The notes under the pieces were generated by a model. That model was not told the DNA's origin. It did not search any database and saw only the letters and a program-made list of their open reading frames with translations. DNA of 64,000 bases from Gammaproteobacteria bacterium. Its GTDB lineage: Bacteria; Pseudomonadota; Gammaproteobacteria; Xanthomonadales; SZUA-36. The position numbers and the translations under genes were made by a program. Within the stretch, counting starts at the first letter, position 1. Each line of letters starts with the position of its first letter. Below, one piece after another: positions 47,145 through 58,500 of the stretch. The stretch spans positions 20,849-84,848 of the forward strand of contig JAJFLA010000052.1 of assembly GCA_021772935.1 (NCBI GenBank), in the 5' to 3' direction.

Positions 47145-47318
47145 CTGATAGCCCTTTATCGATTTTTGTTGCAACTATACCTGATTTAATCAGGTGACAA
47201 GCAAGACACTGGATACACCAAACCCTATTCATACTTAATCACGTTTAAACAGAACATTTTGGCTATCTGCAAACGCCACAATTGGTTATGATTCAGGTTC
47301 AACTTGAGGGATATTCTA

Positions 47319-48887
47319 ATGGAATATGACTACATCATCGTCGGTGCCGGATCCGCTGGTTGTGTTATGGCTAACCGCCTGAGTGAAAACCCCTCAAATC
47401 GTGTTTTGTTGCTTGAAGCGGGTGGCCCTGACAACAACCCGTTTATCCACATGCCCGCTGGCCTGGCCCGGTTAAGCAACAACACCAACATCAACTGGGC
47501 ATATATGACTGAGCCCCAGGCGGGATTAAACCAGCGCAAAATGTTCTGGCCGAGGGGTAAAGTTCTCGGCGGATCCAGCTCTATAAATGCAATGGTTTAC
47601 ATTCGTGGTCAACGTGAAGACTATGAGAACTGGGCTTCCATGGGTAATCCCGACTGGTGTTTTGAAAGTGTCTTGCCTTATTTCCTGAAATCGGAAGACC
47701 AGCAACGCGGCGCATCTGACCTACACGCGACAGGCGGTCCATTATCTGTGCAGGACCTCAAATACAGCAACCCACTTAGCCAGAATTTTCTGCAAGCCAG
47801 CGCCCAATTAGGCTATGCACACAATGATGATTTCAATGGCCAGCAACAAGCTGGATTCGGGCTTTACCAGGTTACCCAGCGTAACGGCCAGCGATGCAGT
47901 GCCGCGAGTGCGTATCTGAAGCCAGCGATCAAACGCTCCAACCTGAACGTATTAACAAAAGCGCTCGCTGAAAAATTGCTGCTTGAAGGTAATTGTGCGA
48001 CCGGTGTCGAGGTTTCGCACAAAGGCGAGAAACACAGGTTTTATGGTGGAGAAATTATCCTCTGTGGTGGTGCCATTAACTCACCCCAATTACTCATGTT
48101 GTCGGGTATCGGACCAGCTGACCATCTGCAAACAACCGGTATTGAGGTACGGCACGACCTCAGGGGTGTTGGCCAAAACCTCCAGGACCACCTGGACATT
48201 TGCACCCTGATCTCAAGCTCCAGTCACGATACCTATGACAAGGTCAACCAGGTGTCTGCGGGCCTGAAATACCTGTTTGGGAAAAATGGTCCAGCAAGTT
48301 CCAACGTCGCTGAGGCTGGCGGCTTTGTTACCAGTAGCCTGGCGACGGATCAGCGTCCAGACATCCAGTTCCATTTTGTGCCAGCGATGCTGGATAATCA
48401 TGGGCGAAATACGCTGCCCGGTCGTGGCATGACCATTCATGCCTGCCCCCTTCGGCCACAAAGTCGCGGTGAAATTCTTTTGAACTCCAAAGACCCCAGC
48501 AGAGATCCGTTTATTCAACCTAACTACCTTCAATCCGATCACGATCTTGAGTTGATGCTGGAGAGTGCCCGCTTAGCAAAGGAAATTTTCAGTCAGGAAG
48601 CCTTCAGCGCCCACCGTGATGGTTTTATTTTTCCCGAAGAAACTGTCTGCACAAGGGACGAAAAGCTCGAATTCATCCGGCGCAAAGCTGAAACAATTTA
48701 TCACCCAGTAGGCACCTGCAAAATGGGCGATGATCCCATGGCAGTCGTAGATTCAGAACTCAAAGTGCATGGTATGGAAAATTTACGTGTTGTAGATGCA
48801 TCCATCATGCCGGAACTGATCTCTGGCAACACCAACGCACCTGTGATTATGATTGCGGAGAAGTGTGCGGATTCGTTTCACCACTAG
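47319..48887 (+). CDS. GMC-family FAD-dependent dehydrogenase
   Basis: A 522-residue flavoenzyme related to choline and alcohol dehydrogenases. FAD motif YIIVGAGSAGCVMANRL is at the N-terminus, WPRGKVLGGSSSINAM is GMC signature 1, and GAINSPQLLMLSGIGP is signature 2. The active-site His-His/Asn pair is seen in YHPVGTCKMG and SGNTNAP. The ATG at 47319 has GAGGG upstream. Its substrate is probably a primary alcohol or sterol-like compound. The 3' end overlaps the convergent M48 gene by 41 bp, and its 5' leader has a degraded copy at 63.4 kb. Confidence 0.92.
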   Translation: MEYDYIIVGAGSAGCVMANRLSENPSNRVLLLEAGGPDNNPFIHMPAGLARLSNNTNINWAYMTEPQAGLNQRKMFWPRGKVLGGSSSINAMVYIRGQREDYENWASMGNPDWCFESVLPYFLKSEDQQRGASDLHATGGPLSVQDLKYSNPLSQNFLQASAQLGYAHNDDFNGQQQAGFGLYQVTQRNGQRCSAASAYLKPAIKRSNLNVLTKALAEKLLLEGNCATGVEVSHKGEKHRFYGGEIILCGGAINSPQLLMLSGIGPADHLQTTGIEVRHDLRGVGQNLQDHLDICTLISSSSHDTYDKVNQVSAGLKYLFGKNGPASSNVAEAGGFVTSSLATDQRPDIQFHFVPAMLDNHGRNTLPGRGMTIHACPLRPQSRGEILLNSKDPSRDPFIQPNYLQSDHDLELMLESARLAKEIFSQEAFSAHRDGFIFPEETVCTRDEKLEFIRRKAETIYHPVGTCKMGDDPMAVVDSELKVHGMENLRVVDASIMPELISGNTNAPVIMIAEKCADSFHH

Positions 48888-50787
48888 CAATCATCGGCAG
48901 CGGTACATGTATTACGGAGCAAACGACGCGTAACAATTCCATTTCCACAACTGCAACTTGCTTATCATCCATAACGGTCGCTATCAGCGCCTTAACCAGT
49001 TTTTCCTTGTCAGGCGGTTTGAGCTGATCAAGTAGGGGTAAAGCCTTATCCAGCGCGCCAATCCAGTTTTCTGTTTCCGGCATCGCCGTCGTCGCATCAT
49101 CACCCAGTAGTTCAATCCCCACCCTGTATGCGCTTTCGGCACTCTGGGAACTTGTATGACCATGCAAAGCCAGCACTGCAATCACTTCCTGTGCCTGGCC
49201 GGCCACCTGCATCAGGGACATCTTCCCTGAAAGCCTGACCTGTTGCGGATTTGCAGATTCCCACAAGTGTTGAGCAATAATCTTTGCCAGCAGGTACTCA
49301 AACACGTCGGTTTGTCCATCCGCTTGACTCAATGTCTTTACGGTGGTCAGTACCTTGCTGACATAATCCGCTGGCCTGCGTTTGAGTTCGGGAATTGCAA
49401 TTTCAAGTAATGGCAGGCGCTGTTCACGCACCAGCTCCGGAGCTGCGTTCAGCAAACCGCGTACGCGGACCTCGCTGTCACTACCCATATTTTGTGCGAC
49501 CAACAGTAATTGTTGCTCACGCGTTTCGTCGTCCTGGTCCATCAGGCAATAAAAAAGGACTTCCGTCGCCCATTGGCTGGAGTGTGCTGCTTTACTGATT
49601 TGTTCCGGAATGGAAGTCGCCAGTGCCGCTGCCATCAATATGTTCGAAAAATCCGGGCGACCTATCTGGTCAATCAGCTTATCGGCATTAAACAGGCCAC
49701 CATCAAGTGGTTTCGCAGTCTTTTGATGTTTAACTACCTGTTCTTTAGCCGCCGCTCCCTTTCGTTGGATATTTTGAGCCAGTTGTACAAGGTCTTCAGG
49801 CTTGAAAGAACTATCAATACGTCTTATTCGCTCATTCATGGGCGGGTGGGTCGAAAACATACTCATTTTCTGGCCATCGCCAAACAGCATATGGCTGACT
49901 TCTTCGCTTTCCACATTCAGATAGGAGGCCTCACTATAAACTGAGATTTTTTTGAGCGCGCCGCTAATTCCGTCCGGGTCGCGGGTGAATTGTACGGCTG
50001 ACGCATCCGCCAGGTATTCGCGTTGACGGGATACGGCAGACTTTATCCATCGACCGAAAAATAAACCGATATAACCCACCAGCATGACTGCAACGGCTGC
50101 CGCCATGATTGCGCCGCCGTTGCTGTTTTTTGAACGCCCCATGTAATAGGAACCATGCAATACCCGCCGACCAATCAATGACAGCATCAGGATACCAAAC
50201 AAGGCACCCATCAGACGGATGTTAAGACGCATGTCACCGTTGAATATGTGGCTGAATTCGTGTGCAATAACACCCTGCAGTTCGCTACGATTGAGCTTTT
50301 CCAGTGCGCCTCTGGTTACTGCAACTGCGGCATCTGCGGGTGTAAACCCTGCCGCAAAGGCATTGATGGCGGATTCCTGTTCCAACACGTAGATTTCCGG
50401 CACCGGTATACCAGACGCCAGCGCAATTTCTTCAACCACGTTGTAGAGGCGCCTTCGCAGGGGATCGTTTGCATCTGCTTCAACCAGGACTCCACCCAAA
50501 TCACGTGCGACTTTTCCACCGCCCGAGCTTAATGCTGCAGTCTTGAAAAGACTGGCAACAACAATAACAGCCGCAGTCACCAACGCACCAAGCAAAAGTG
50601 CGGGTAAATTGGCTTTCAGTGTCTGTACACTAAACAAAACTTGTTGTTGTTCAGTATCCATGATCCCGAACGCGACCAGGATAGCAATATCAATCACCAC
50701 AACAATGGTGATGACAGCAAGAATAAACAGGAAAATAAGCCAGCGACTCTGACGACGTGCCTGTTCCTGGAATTCGAAGAAGTTCAT
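48847..50787 (-). CDS. M48-family zinc metalloprotease, HtpX-like with long C-terminal domain
   Basis: A 646-residue membrane protease. Two N-terminal helices, then HEFSH (176-180) in VIAHEFSHIFNGD, two more helices, and QREYLADASAVQ with the third zinc ligand. This is the HtpX/Oma1-like arrangement. The last 300 residues form a helical domain not found in HtpX. It likely degrades membrane or misfolded proteins. The LemA gene is 49 bp upstream; LemA-M48 pairs are common. Confidence 0.88.
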   Translation of the reverse strand: MNFFEFQEQARRQSRWLIFLFILAVITIVVVIDIAILVAFGIMDTEQQQVLFSVQTLKANLPALLLGALVTAAVIVVASLFKTAALSSGGGKVARDLGGVLVEADANDPLRRRLYNVVEEIALASGIPVPEIYVLEQESAINAFAAGFTPADAAVAVTRGALEKLNRSELQGVIAHEFSHIFNGDMRLNIRLMGALFGILMLSLIGRRVLHGSYYMGRSKNSNGGAIMAAAVAVMLVGYIGLFFGRWIKSAVSRQREYLADASAVQFTRDPDGISGALKKISVYSEASYLNVESEEVSHMLFGDGQKMSMFSTHPPMNERIRRIDSSFKPEDLVQLAQNIQRKGAAAKEQVVKHQKTAKPLDGGLFNADKLIDQIGRPDFSNILMAAALATSIPEQISKAAHSSQWATEVLFYCLMDQDDETREQQLLLVAQNMGSDSEVRVRGLLNAAPELVREQRLPLLEIAIPELKRRPADYVSKVLTTVKTLSQADGQTDVFEYLLAKIIAQHLWESANPQQVRLSGKMSLMQVAGQAQEVIAVLALHGHTSSQSAESAYRVGIELLGDDATTAMPETENWIGALDKALPLLDQLKPPDKEKLVKALIATVMDDKQVAVVEMELLRVVCSVIHVPLPMIASGETNPHTSPQS

Positions 50788-50836
50788 TTAAATTGATGGC
50801 TGCCTGCGATCGGCAACCATCATTTCATCAGAAAAC

Positions 50837-51418
50837 CTAAAACGAAACCTGGGGCGTTTCGCGTTTGGCTTCATCCTCAATTTCCAGCAGCTCTGCCTGC
50901 TGGAAACTGAACCAGCCTGCAAAAAGGTTATTCGGGAAAGACTCTCGCAAAGTGTTGTATTGCATGACCGAGTCGTTATAGGCCTGTCGTGCAAAGGCAA
51001 CCTTGTTTTCAGTTGTGGTCAATTCCTCAGAAAGCTGCATCATGTTCTGATTGGCTTTCAGATCCGGGTAGGACTCAGAAAGAGCGAACAATCTGCCAAG
51101 TGCACCGGAAAGCCCCTGTTCTGCTTGTGCCAATTGCTTCATGGCAGCAGGATCAGATGGGTCTTTTGCAGCAGTCTTGAGACCCGCGACAGCAGTATTG
51201 CGCGCCGTAATAACCGCCTCAAGGGTTTCGCGCTCATGCTTCATGTATCCCTTGGCCGTTTCTACGAGGTTCGGTATCAGGTCATGGCGGCGTGTGAGTT
51301 GCACATCAATTTGTGCGAAAGCGTTCTTGAAACGATTTCTGCCTGCAACCAGGCGGTTGTAGATGGAAATCGCAAAAAAGATCGCACCGACAATTAGAGC
51401 AAGTACTATCCAACCCAT
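50837..51418 (-). CDS. lemA: LemA-family protein
   Basis: A 193-residue protein: one N-terminal helix (about 3-20), then the LemA coiled coil with YNRLVAGRNRFKNAFAQIDV, QLTRRHDLIPNLVETAKGY and NDSVMQYNTLRESFPNN. Function is unclear, but it is often encoded with M48 proteases as here. The ATG at 51418 is chosen; GGGAG lies upstream. Confidence 0.9.
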   Translation of the reverse strand: MGWIVLALIVGAIFFAISIYNRLVAGRNRFKNAFAQIDVQLTRRHDLIPNLVETAKGYMKHERETLEAVITARNTAVAGLKTAAKDPSDPAAMKQLAQAEQGLSGALGRLFALSESYPDLKANQNMMQLSEELTTTENKVAFARQAYNDSVMQYNTLRESFPNNLFAGWFSFQQAELLEIEDEAKRETPQVSF

Positions 51419-51467
51419 CGTAAACTCCCTTAGATACAAACCTGTTGAACCGAAATTCTAACAAACA

Positions 51468-51486
51468 CACACTCAATAAGAGTGTG
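51468..51486 (-). terminator. Candidate terminator after the P5C dehydrogenase gene
   Basis: CACACTC (51468-51474) pairs with GAGTGTG (51480-51486) around AATAA. Read on the minus strand, TGTTTGTTAG follows. It lies between P5C dehydrogenase and lemA. Confidence 0.5.
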
Positions 51487-51549
51487 CCTCAAGTCATCTT
51501 GTGTCGTGTATCGAACTGATTGCATACTTAAGAAGTTCGATACACTGCA

Positions 51550-53190
51550 CTAGTCACTAATCTCTTTTTCCATGTAAGCGTAGCGGTAATCGGTCGCCGA
51601 CACCATGGTCTCCTTAATCGTGCGCGCACTGCACCATCGAGTCAGATTAAGTGCACTGCCCGCCTTGTCATTGGTGCCACTCTTGCGTCCACCACCAAAT
51701 GGCTGCTGACCAACAACAGCGCCCGTTGGCTTGTCATTGATGTAGAAGTTGCCTGCACTATGCCTGAGACGATTAGCAATATAATTTATTACCGTTCTGT
51801 CACGGGCAAAAACAGCACCGGTCAAGGCATAGTCACAAGCCTGGTCGATTTCATCCAGTATGCTGTCCAGTGCTTCGTCTTCGTATTTATAAAGAGTCAG
51901 AACCGGGCCAAAAATTTCTTCCGTCATCAGTTTTGAACGCGGGTCACTGGCAATCACGACCGTCGGACGGATAAAAAAGCCCTTATCATCATCACATTCC
52001 CCACCGGTGAGAATTTCATGCCCGCGGTCATGACGGGCGAAATCAATGTAGCCTTTGATCTCATCATATGCATTGCGATCAATAACCGCGCCGACAAAAT
52101 TCTGCAAATCGGTAGGTGGACCAACAAGCAAACCGGCTACCTGCTGTTTCAATTCGCTGGTAATTTCATGCCACAAACTAGCCGGTATATAGGCACGGCT
52201 GGCAGCAGAACATTTTTGGCCCTGGTACTCAAATGCGCCACGTATCAGGCCGGTGATCAAGGCTTGTGGTGCAGCGCTCGAATGGGCAATGACAAAATTC
52301 TTGCCACCTGTCTCACCGACCAGCCTTGGGTAGGATTTATAGTGGTCTATGTTTTCAGCAATTTTGCGCCACATCATCTGGAATATCGCGGTGCTACCAG
52401 TGAAGTGTATACCGGCCATATGCTCATCATTCAAAATGACTTCACCAACAGCGGCCGAATCAGCGGTCGGCAGGAAGTTGATGACACCATCGGGCAGACC
52501 GGCTTCAATCAACAACTGCATCACCACATGTGCAGATAATACCGAATGTTTCGAAGGTTTCCAGACTACCGTGTTACCCATCAGTGCAGCTGAAGTCGGC
52601 AGATTGGCTGCGATTGCAGTGAAATTAAACGGCGTAACCGCAAAAACAAACCCATCCAGTGGTCTGTACTCAACCTGATTCCAGACTTCGGCAGACGACA
52701 GGGGTTGTTCAGAATATATCTGGTGGGCGAAATCCACATTGAACCGCAGAAAATCTACTAACTCACAGGCCGAATCTATTTCTGCCTGCTGAACCGTTTT
52801 GCACTGTCCGAGGACAGTAGCCGCATTTAATCGTTGACGCCAGGGTCCTGCTGCGAGGTCTGCCGCCTTCAAAAAAATTGCAAGCCGTGCTTGCCAGGGC
52901 ATATCCTGCCATGAAGTCCGTGCCTGCAACGCCGCAGCAATAGCGTCTCTGGCATGATCCGCTGTCGCGCTGCTGTAGACCCCCAACGACTGGGCATGAT
53001 CATAAGGGCACTTAATTTTAATTTTTTCAGCGGTATATACAGCCTCACCACCTATGACGAGCGGTACATCAACAGGCTGCTCGCTTGCAAGCTTGATAGC
53101 CGTGAGAATCGCTGCCCTTTCGGAACTTCCAGGCGCGTAATCTTTGACCGGCTCATTGATGGGGATTGGTAATTTGGGATATCCATTCAT
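51550..53190 (-). CDS. L-glutamate gamma-semialdehyde (P5C) dehydrogenase
   Basis: A 546-residue aldehyde dehydrogenase that oxidises glutamate semialdehyde to glutamate with NAD+, the second step of proline breakdown. FAVTPFNFTAIAANLPTSAA, VWKPSKHS, VGETGGKNFVIAHSS (general-base Glu) and YQGQKCSAASRAYIP (nucleophile Cys) mark the single-domain P5CDH type, not the PutA fusion. No proline dehydrogenase gene is adjacent. Confidence 0.9.
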   Translation of the reverse strand: MNGYPKLPIPINEPVKDYAPGSSERAAILTAIKLASEQPVDVPLVIGGEAVYTAEKIKIKCPYDHAQSLGVYSSATADHARDAIAAALQARTSWQDMPWQARLAIFLKAADLAAGPWRQRLNAATVLGQCKTVQQAEIDSACELVDFLRFNVDFAHQIYSEQPLSSAEVWNQVEYRPLDGFVFAVTPFNFTAIAANLPTSAALMGNTVVWKPSKHSVLSAHVVMQLLIEAGLPDGVINFLPTADSAAVGEVILNDEHMAGIHFTGSTAIFQMMWRKIAENIDHYKSYPRLVGETGGKNFVIAHSSAAPQALITGLIRGAFEYQGQKCSAASRAYIPASLWHEITSELKQQVAGLLVGPPTDLQNFVGAVIDRNAYDEIKGYIDFARHDRGHEILTGGECDDDKGFFIRPTVVIASDPRSKLMTEEIFGPVLTLYKYEDEALDSILDEIDQACDYALTGAVFARDRTVINYIANRLRHSAGNFYINDKPTGAVVGQQPFGGGRKSGTNDKAGSALNLTRWCSARTIKETMVSATDYRYAYMEKEISD

Positions 53191-53250
53191 CGAAATAATC
53201 CTGTAATCGTGTTAAAAGTAACGGTTCCTCCCACTGCTCCAGAAGCCCGC

Positions 53251-54927
53251 TTACCTATTTATTTTCGCCCATGAATCCCGTAAAGAAACAGTCCGATTCA
53301 GGATTGGTCGTGCTGCATCCTTGCTGTCCTGATCAATTGTGAAATAACCCACGCGTTCGAACTGAAAGAAATCACCTGGCTGACCCTGGGCAACAGTTGG
53401 TTCTACGATAGCGCTGGATACCACGCTTAAAGAGTCAGGATTGAGAAACTCAAGATAGTCCTTTTCTTTGTCAGCCAAGGGGTTAGCCACATTGAACAGA
53501 CGGTCATACAGGCGAACCTCAGCATTGATACCATGCTCTGCGGATACCCAGTGAATGGTTCCCTTGACCTTGCGTGCGGCACCCGGTAGTCCACTACGGC
53601 TATCGGGGTCAAACTCGCAATGAATCTCAGTAACGCTGCCATCAGAATCCTTGATGATATCGTTACACTTGATAATAAAGGCGTTACGCAAACGAACCTC
53701 ACCACCTGGCCGCAAGCGGAAAAATTTCCGTGGTGGGTCCTCCATAAAATCAGCACGCTCTATCCAGATTTCACGGCTTAAAGGTACTGAACGATGACCC
53801 ATTTCGGGGTTTTGCGGATGAGAAGGTGCTTGCAACCATTCACTCTCACCTTCCGGATAGTTAGTCAGAACAACTTTAATCGGATCCAGTACCGCCATCA
53901 CGCGGGGTGCATTCTCATTCATGTCATTGCGGATGGCATTTTCCAATACACCCATAGGAATAATGCTTTCTGCCTTGGATACACCCGCCTCTTTCCAGAA
54001 TGTACGAATGGACCGTGCTGTATACCCACGACGACGCAGACCGGCAATGGTCGGCATACGAGGGTCATCCCAGTCTGACACATGCCCTTCTTCAACCAGC
54101 TGTCTGAGTTTGCGTTTACTCATGACAGTGAAATCCAGGTTACCGCGCGCAAATTCTATTTGTTGCGGGTGACAGGTCGCTGGGATATTTTCAAGGAACC
54201 AATCATACAAAGGCCGGTGGTCCTCAAATTCCAGCGTACACAGTGAATGGGTAATACCCTCAATGGCATCCGAAATACCGTGAGCCCAATCATACATGGG
54301 GTAAATATTCCACGCATCACCGGTACGGTGATGCGTAACCCTGCGGATACGGTAGATCGCCGGGTCACGCAGGTTCATATTGGCTGAGGCCATGTCGATA
54401 CGTGCACGTAATACGTGTTCACCATCTGCAAACCCACCATTTTTCATACGTTCAAACAGATCGAGGTTTTCTTCAACTGAACGATCACGATAGGGACTGT
54501 CCGTACCCGGGTCTTTCAACGTGCCACGGCGTGAACGCATAGCCTCGGCATCCTGGCTATCGACATATGCTTTACCATTTCTGATCAGGTGGACCGCAAA
54601 ATCATACAATTGTTGAAAATAATCAGATGCATGTCGCAACTCAGTCCATTCAAAACCCAGCCAGCGAACATCATTCAAGATGGCCTGAGCAAAATCGTCA
54701 CTTTCCTTCAATGGGTTAGTATCATCAAAGCGCAAATTGGTGGCGCCACCGAATTCAGCTGCAATACCGAAGTTAAGGCAGATAGACTTGGCATGACCGA
54801 TGTGTAGATGACCATTAGGTTCTGGCGGAAAACGTGTAATGATTTTATCGTGTTTGCCGGTCTCACGGTCACGCATAACAATATTGCGTATGAAGTTGCT
54901 CACAGGCGGTGTCTGGTCGTTATTCAA
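53251..54927 (-). CDS. glnS: Glutaminyl-tRNA synthetase
   Basis: A 558-residue class I synthetase that charges tRNA-Gln. HIGH motif is PEPNGHLHIGHAKS, the KMSKS motif is VMSKRKL, and LRFDDTNP and the C-terminal anticodon-binding beta-barrels (DFMEDPPRKFFRLRPGGEVR, in part) match the gamma-type GlnRS. It supports a gammaproteobacterial origin, since many other bacteria lack GlnRS. It is followed after 60 bp by the P5C dehydrogenase gene. Confidence 0.96.
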   Translation of the reverse strand: MNNDQTPPVSNFIRNIVMRDRETGKHDKIITRFPPEPNGHLHIGHAKSICLNFGIAAEFGGATNLRFDDTNPLKESDDFAQAILNDVRWLGFEWTELRHASDYFQQLYDFAVHLIRNGKAYVDSQDAEAMRSRRGTLKDPGTDSPYRDRSVEENLDLFERMKNGGFADGEHVLRARIDMASANMNLRDPAIYRIRRVTHHRTGDAWNIYPMYDWAHGISDAIEGITHSLCTLEFEDHRPLYDWFLENIPATCHPQQIEFARGNLDFTVMSKRKLRQLVEEGHVSDWDDPRMPTIAGLRRRGYTARSIRTFWKEAGVSKAESIIPMGVLENAIRNDMNENAPRVMAVLDPIKVVLTNYPEGESEWLQAPSHPQNPEMGHRSVPLSREIWIERADFMEDPPRKFFRLRPGGEVRLRNAFIIKCNDIIKDSDGSVTEIHCEFDPDSRSGLPGAARKVKGTIHWVSAEHGINAEVRLYDRLFNVANPLADKEKDYLEFLNPDSLSVVSSAIVEPTVAQGQPGDFFQFERVGYFTIDQDSKDAARPILNRTVSLRDSWAKINR

Positions 54928-55523
54928 TGGGTAAGCCTTTTTACTGTTTTGATGGTGGTTCTGACTTAGGAGCCTGTCGGATTTAGCATGATTTGTTATG
55001 AAAAAGCCGACAATCGCCCTGAGATTGGATTCTATCGCATAACGGTTAGGCGAAGCACCTTTGACCTTACCTATTTGAGGCTTTGTGGAGAGTGTAAATC
55101 TTAGTAAAAGTCGAAAAAGTCAGGACATCCACATCTCATAGCGGTGAAAAGCCAAAAAAACAATGGGTGAGGTGTCCGCGTTCTCGCTCCCCTGGAAATG
55201 TGCAATGGCGCTATAAAAGATAGTTATTTGCAGTTGTACAAAGCTCTACGCACAAAGCCCTGCACAGCAACTCGGCTGAGGTGCTGGCCGAGGATGCAGT
55301 GGTGGCTGTGTACCCTTTGAATATCAAGAAGGTCTACATTGTGCAAACCGCTGGTACATCTAATTGAAACATTCTGCGCTGAAAGGCGAGTTATATTTTT
55401 GACTGGATTGCTAATTCAATTGATTTGGTCTATACCTAACAGGTACGTGTTAAATAATAAGAATACGAAGTAGCAGGACTGGGAACTTTCGAGGCCGTAA
55501 AACAACCTGAAAAGGAAACCTTG
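54928..55523. other. Gene-free stretch upstream of the large secreted protein
   Basis: About 600 bp without a convincing gene. A plus-strand open stretch at about 55219-55367 (LFAVVQSSTHKALHSNS and AEVLAEDAVVAVYPLNIKK) has no start and may be a gene remnant. TGTCGG (54975) and CCGACA (55007) could pair. A TTGACT at 55399 lacks a good -10. Confidence 0.4.
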
Positions 55524-58500
55524 ATGGAAGATACTCCAACGTCGTTCGTACGCCATTCATTAGTGGGTTATTTTAATAATAAAAGAACTTTTTCAACACC
55601 CAGTAGCATTACACCTAAAAGCCGTCTGATTCATTTGATTTCCATGGTACTCGGGATTGCCGCTTGCTTTGGTATAAGCGCTTCAGCCCTGGCTCAGCTG
55701 CCATCAATAGATGAACTTACCGAAAACAATGCAGCGTCTTGGGCGGCGGCTGCAGACAGTGGGGAGATATCTGTTGAAGACGCCTCAGATCAAATACACG
55801 ACGGTAGCGGATCCATCCGAATCACCACTGATTCAGGTTTTGATACCTGGGCCTGGGTGCCCGCAACACGAAATGCAGCTTGGGATCTGAGTGATATCTC
55901 CTTCATACGCTTCTGGGCGTATGCTGAAAACCCTAATCTCGGATTTCAGAACAACTCACCATGGATACGGTTGGGAACCACTGAACAAGACTATCTTGAG
56001 CTACGCCCGAAATTTGATATGTTGAATAATGCTCGCGATAATTGGCACGAATTCGTTGTGCCCGTACTTGGAGGGGAGAACTGGGAATCAACCAGGGTTG
56101 GGGCTCCCAATCTGTCCAATATTAACTTTGTGGAAATACACGCGGATACCTGGGGCTTTGGATTCCAGATATGGTTGGACGGTTTTGCATTTCTTTCCAT
56201 CTCGGAAGTAAGTTTCAAACGAGAGACCATGGAGTTATTCGAGACCTGGCGATTCACACCCAGACTGAATGCTGTGACCGAACTTGGTACGTTCGAGTTA
56301 CCGCCCTCTTCACCGGAACTGATCAACTGGTCAAGCAGCGAACCATCCTTCGCCAGTATAAGTACAAACGGCGAAATTTCCGCGAAAGCCGCTGGCACTG
56401 CTGAAATTTCCGTTAACGTTCGAAAGCTTGCAGCCAGCATTCCTGTCAATGTTGTTGCCCCGGTTCTGCCACCTCGCCACGAACAGATCCCAGCAGAACT
56501 GACAAAATCTGCAGACGGTGCCCTTTGGGATATTCCGGTTTTAATTATCAGGTACTTACCCACAGCTGATGGTGTCAACATCGACACCAGGGTCGCATCC
56601 GACTTCTGGGCACTGGGAGAGATTTCTCTGGCGGATATGATTGGAAAAATTGATGTATTTGATCGCCGCGTAAAATTTATTCTTGAAGAAGGTAGTAAAT
56701 TCCGAGGCTACAATTCAATGGAAGCACCACCTTCTCTGGGATACCGAGTCGTAGATTACATCACCGTGTACGAACCACTGCCTCCCGGCAAATTTCGCTT
56801 CATGGACTCCTTCGGGAATGCCACTCACTTCACAGACTACCATGGGATGTTCGATCGCCTGGGGATTGAGAATATCGTCAATGGTTTAGACGTACGTGAA
56901 ATATGGCTCTGGCAAGGCGGTGTCGATTCCACTTTCCCTGTTTATGACCCCTCGTTTCACAACCCACTCGTCTTCATTGCTGATTGGGAGTCAAATATGT
57001 CCTCGCCTTTCACATCTGATGTTTCAAACAGCAACCGTGATCCCACCGATTTACCAGTCTATGACCACACGTATGTGCTTTATGGCCAAAACATTCGGCG
57101 TACCCAAGCGGAGGCAATACACAATCACGGCCACCAACTTGAGTCCATATTAAGTCACGTCAATGTACACACTGAGGGTAATTCCAAATTGTTCTGGCAA
57201 GACTTTGTCGGGCGGGATGAGCAATTCAATTGGCAGCAGGGCCGTGTTGGCGACACTCACCATCCGCCAAACGCCGATGTGGACTATGACTATCAAAATG
57301 AGGCTTTTGTGGAAAGTGACATCGAAGACTGGCTGCCCGACAAAAGCGGCGCCACGATAACGATGAACAAGGACCATTGGGGCGGCCTGGTTTTTCCGTG
57401 GCCGGGTGGTACGGATGACGCTATGCCCCAACGCATTGAATCCCAGTGGTACATTTACTGGATGCAAAATATGCCGGGCATTCAGAATCTGATTCCCCGA
57501 GCAAGCAGCGCGTCGGCGAGTAGTCGAACACAATTTATGCCCGGTATGGCGAGTAATACAAAACGTGCCGGAGATGACGTGATGAGCAACTGGTGGACTT
57601 TCACAGGTGCCTGGGATGAAAGTAATTTGGCACAAATCGGGCTTTCAGTCGGTGAAGCTGAAGCTGAATCTGTTGAACCGCGTGGCAGCTATGAAGTGAC
57701 CAACGAAATAACCGGTGCGTGGTTTGATCCGGCACATGACGGTGAGGGTTTTGTCGTCGAGTACCTTAACGAATCAGTGGTGGTGGTTTATTGGTTTAGC
57801 TATGACGAAAACGGTAATCAAGCCTGGATGGTCGGAGTCGGCCCGGTAAGCGGCAATAAAGTGACCATCAGCAAGCTGACCCGTCCGGTAGGTGCAAAAT
57901 TTGGTGTCGATTTCGACCCCAATGATGTCGTTCGTGAAGAATGGGGTTCGCTTACCCTGGAATTTGGCTCATGTACGGGTGCAACAGCCAGTTACAGTGG
58001 GCCAGCAGGTTTTGGCGATGGTACATTTCGGCTCAGCAAACTTACGAGCATCGCGGGAAATGCCTGTGCTGGCAAACTTTCAGCTACCGATAGGATATCC
58101 CAGGGTTCGTATACCGGATCCTGGTTTGATCCTACACACGATGGAGAAGGGTGGATTGTTGAGGTATTGAACGAGACCACCGCGGTTGTCTTTTGGTTTA
58201 CTTATACACAAACCGGTGAACAGGCCTGGTTTACCGGGGTTGGTAATATCAATTCAACAGGTATCAAATTTAATGACCTTACGTTGGTAACGGGGCCTAA
58301 ATTTGGCCCGCAGTTTGATCCAGCTGACCGGAAGTTCAAAACATGGGGGGAGCTTGACATAGTATTTGATAGCTGCGATGAAGGTGAGTTTGCTTTTGAT
58401 TCTAGTTTATGGACAGAAACTGGCAGCTATCCAGCCAAGCGATTAACCGCACCAGATTCGGTTTCATGCACGGCTACTCGCAGTTGGCCAGCAAATAAGG

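Noticed and set aside
54975..55012. Possible insertion-sequence end or terminator (TGTCGG/CCGACA).
   Set aside because: Six-base arms with a 26-base loop and no matching second end are too weak.
55030..55045. TTCTATCGCATAACGG also occurs at 63679-63694.
   Set aside because: A 16-base match between two places in 64 kb is near chance expectation, and the flanks do not align.
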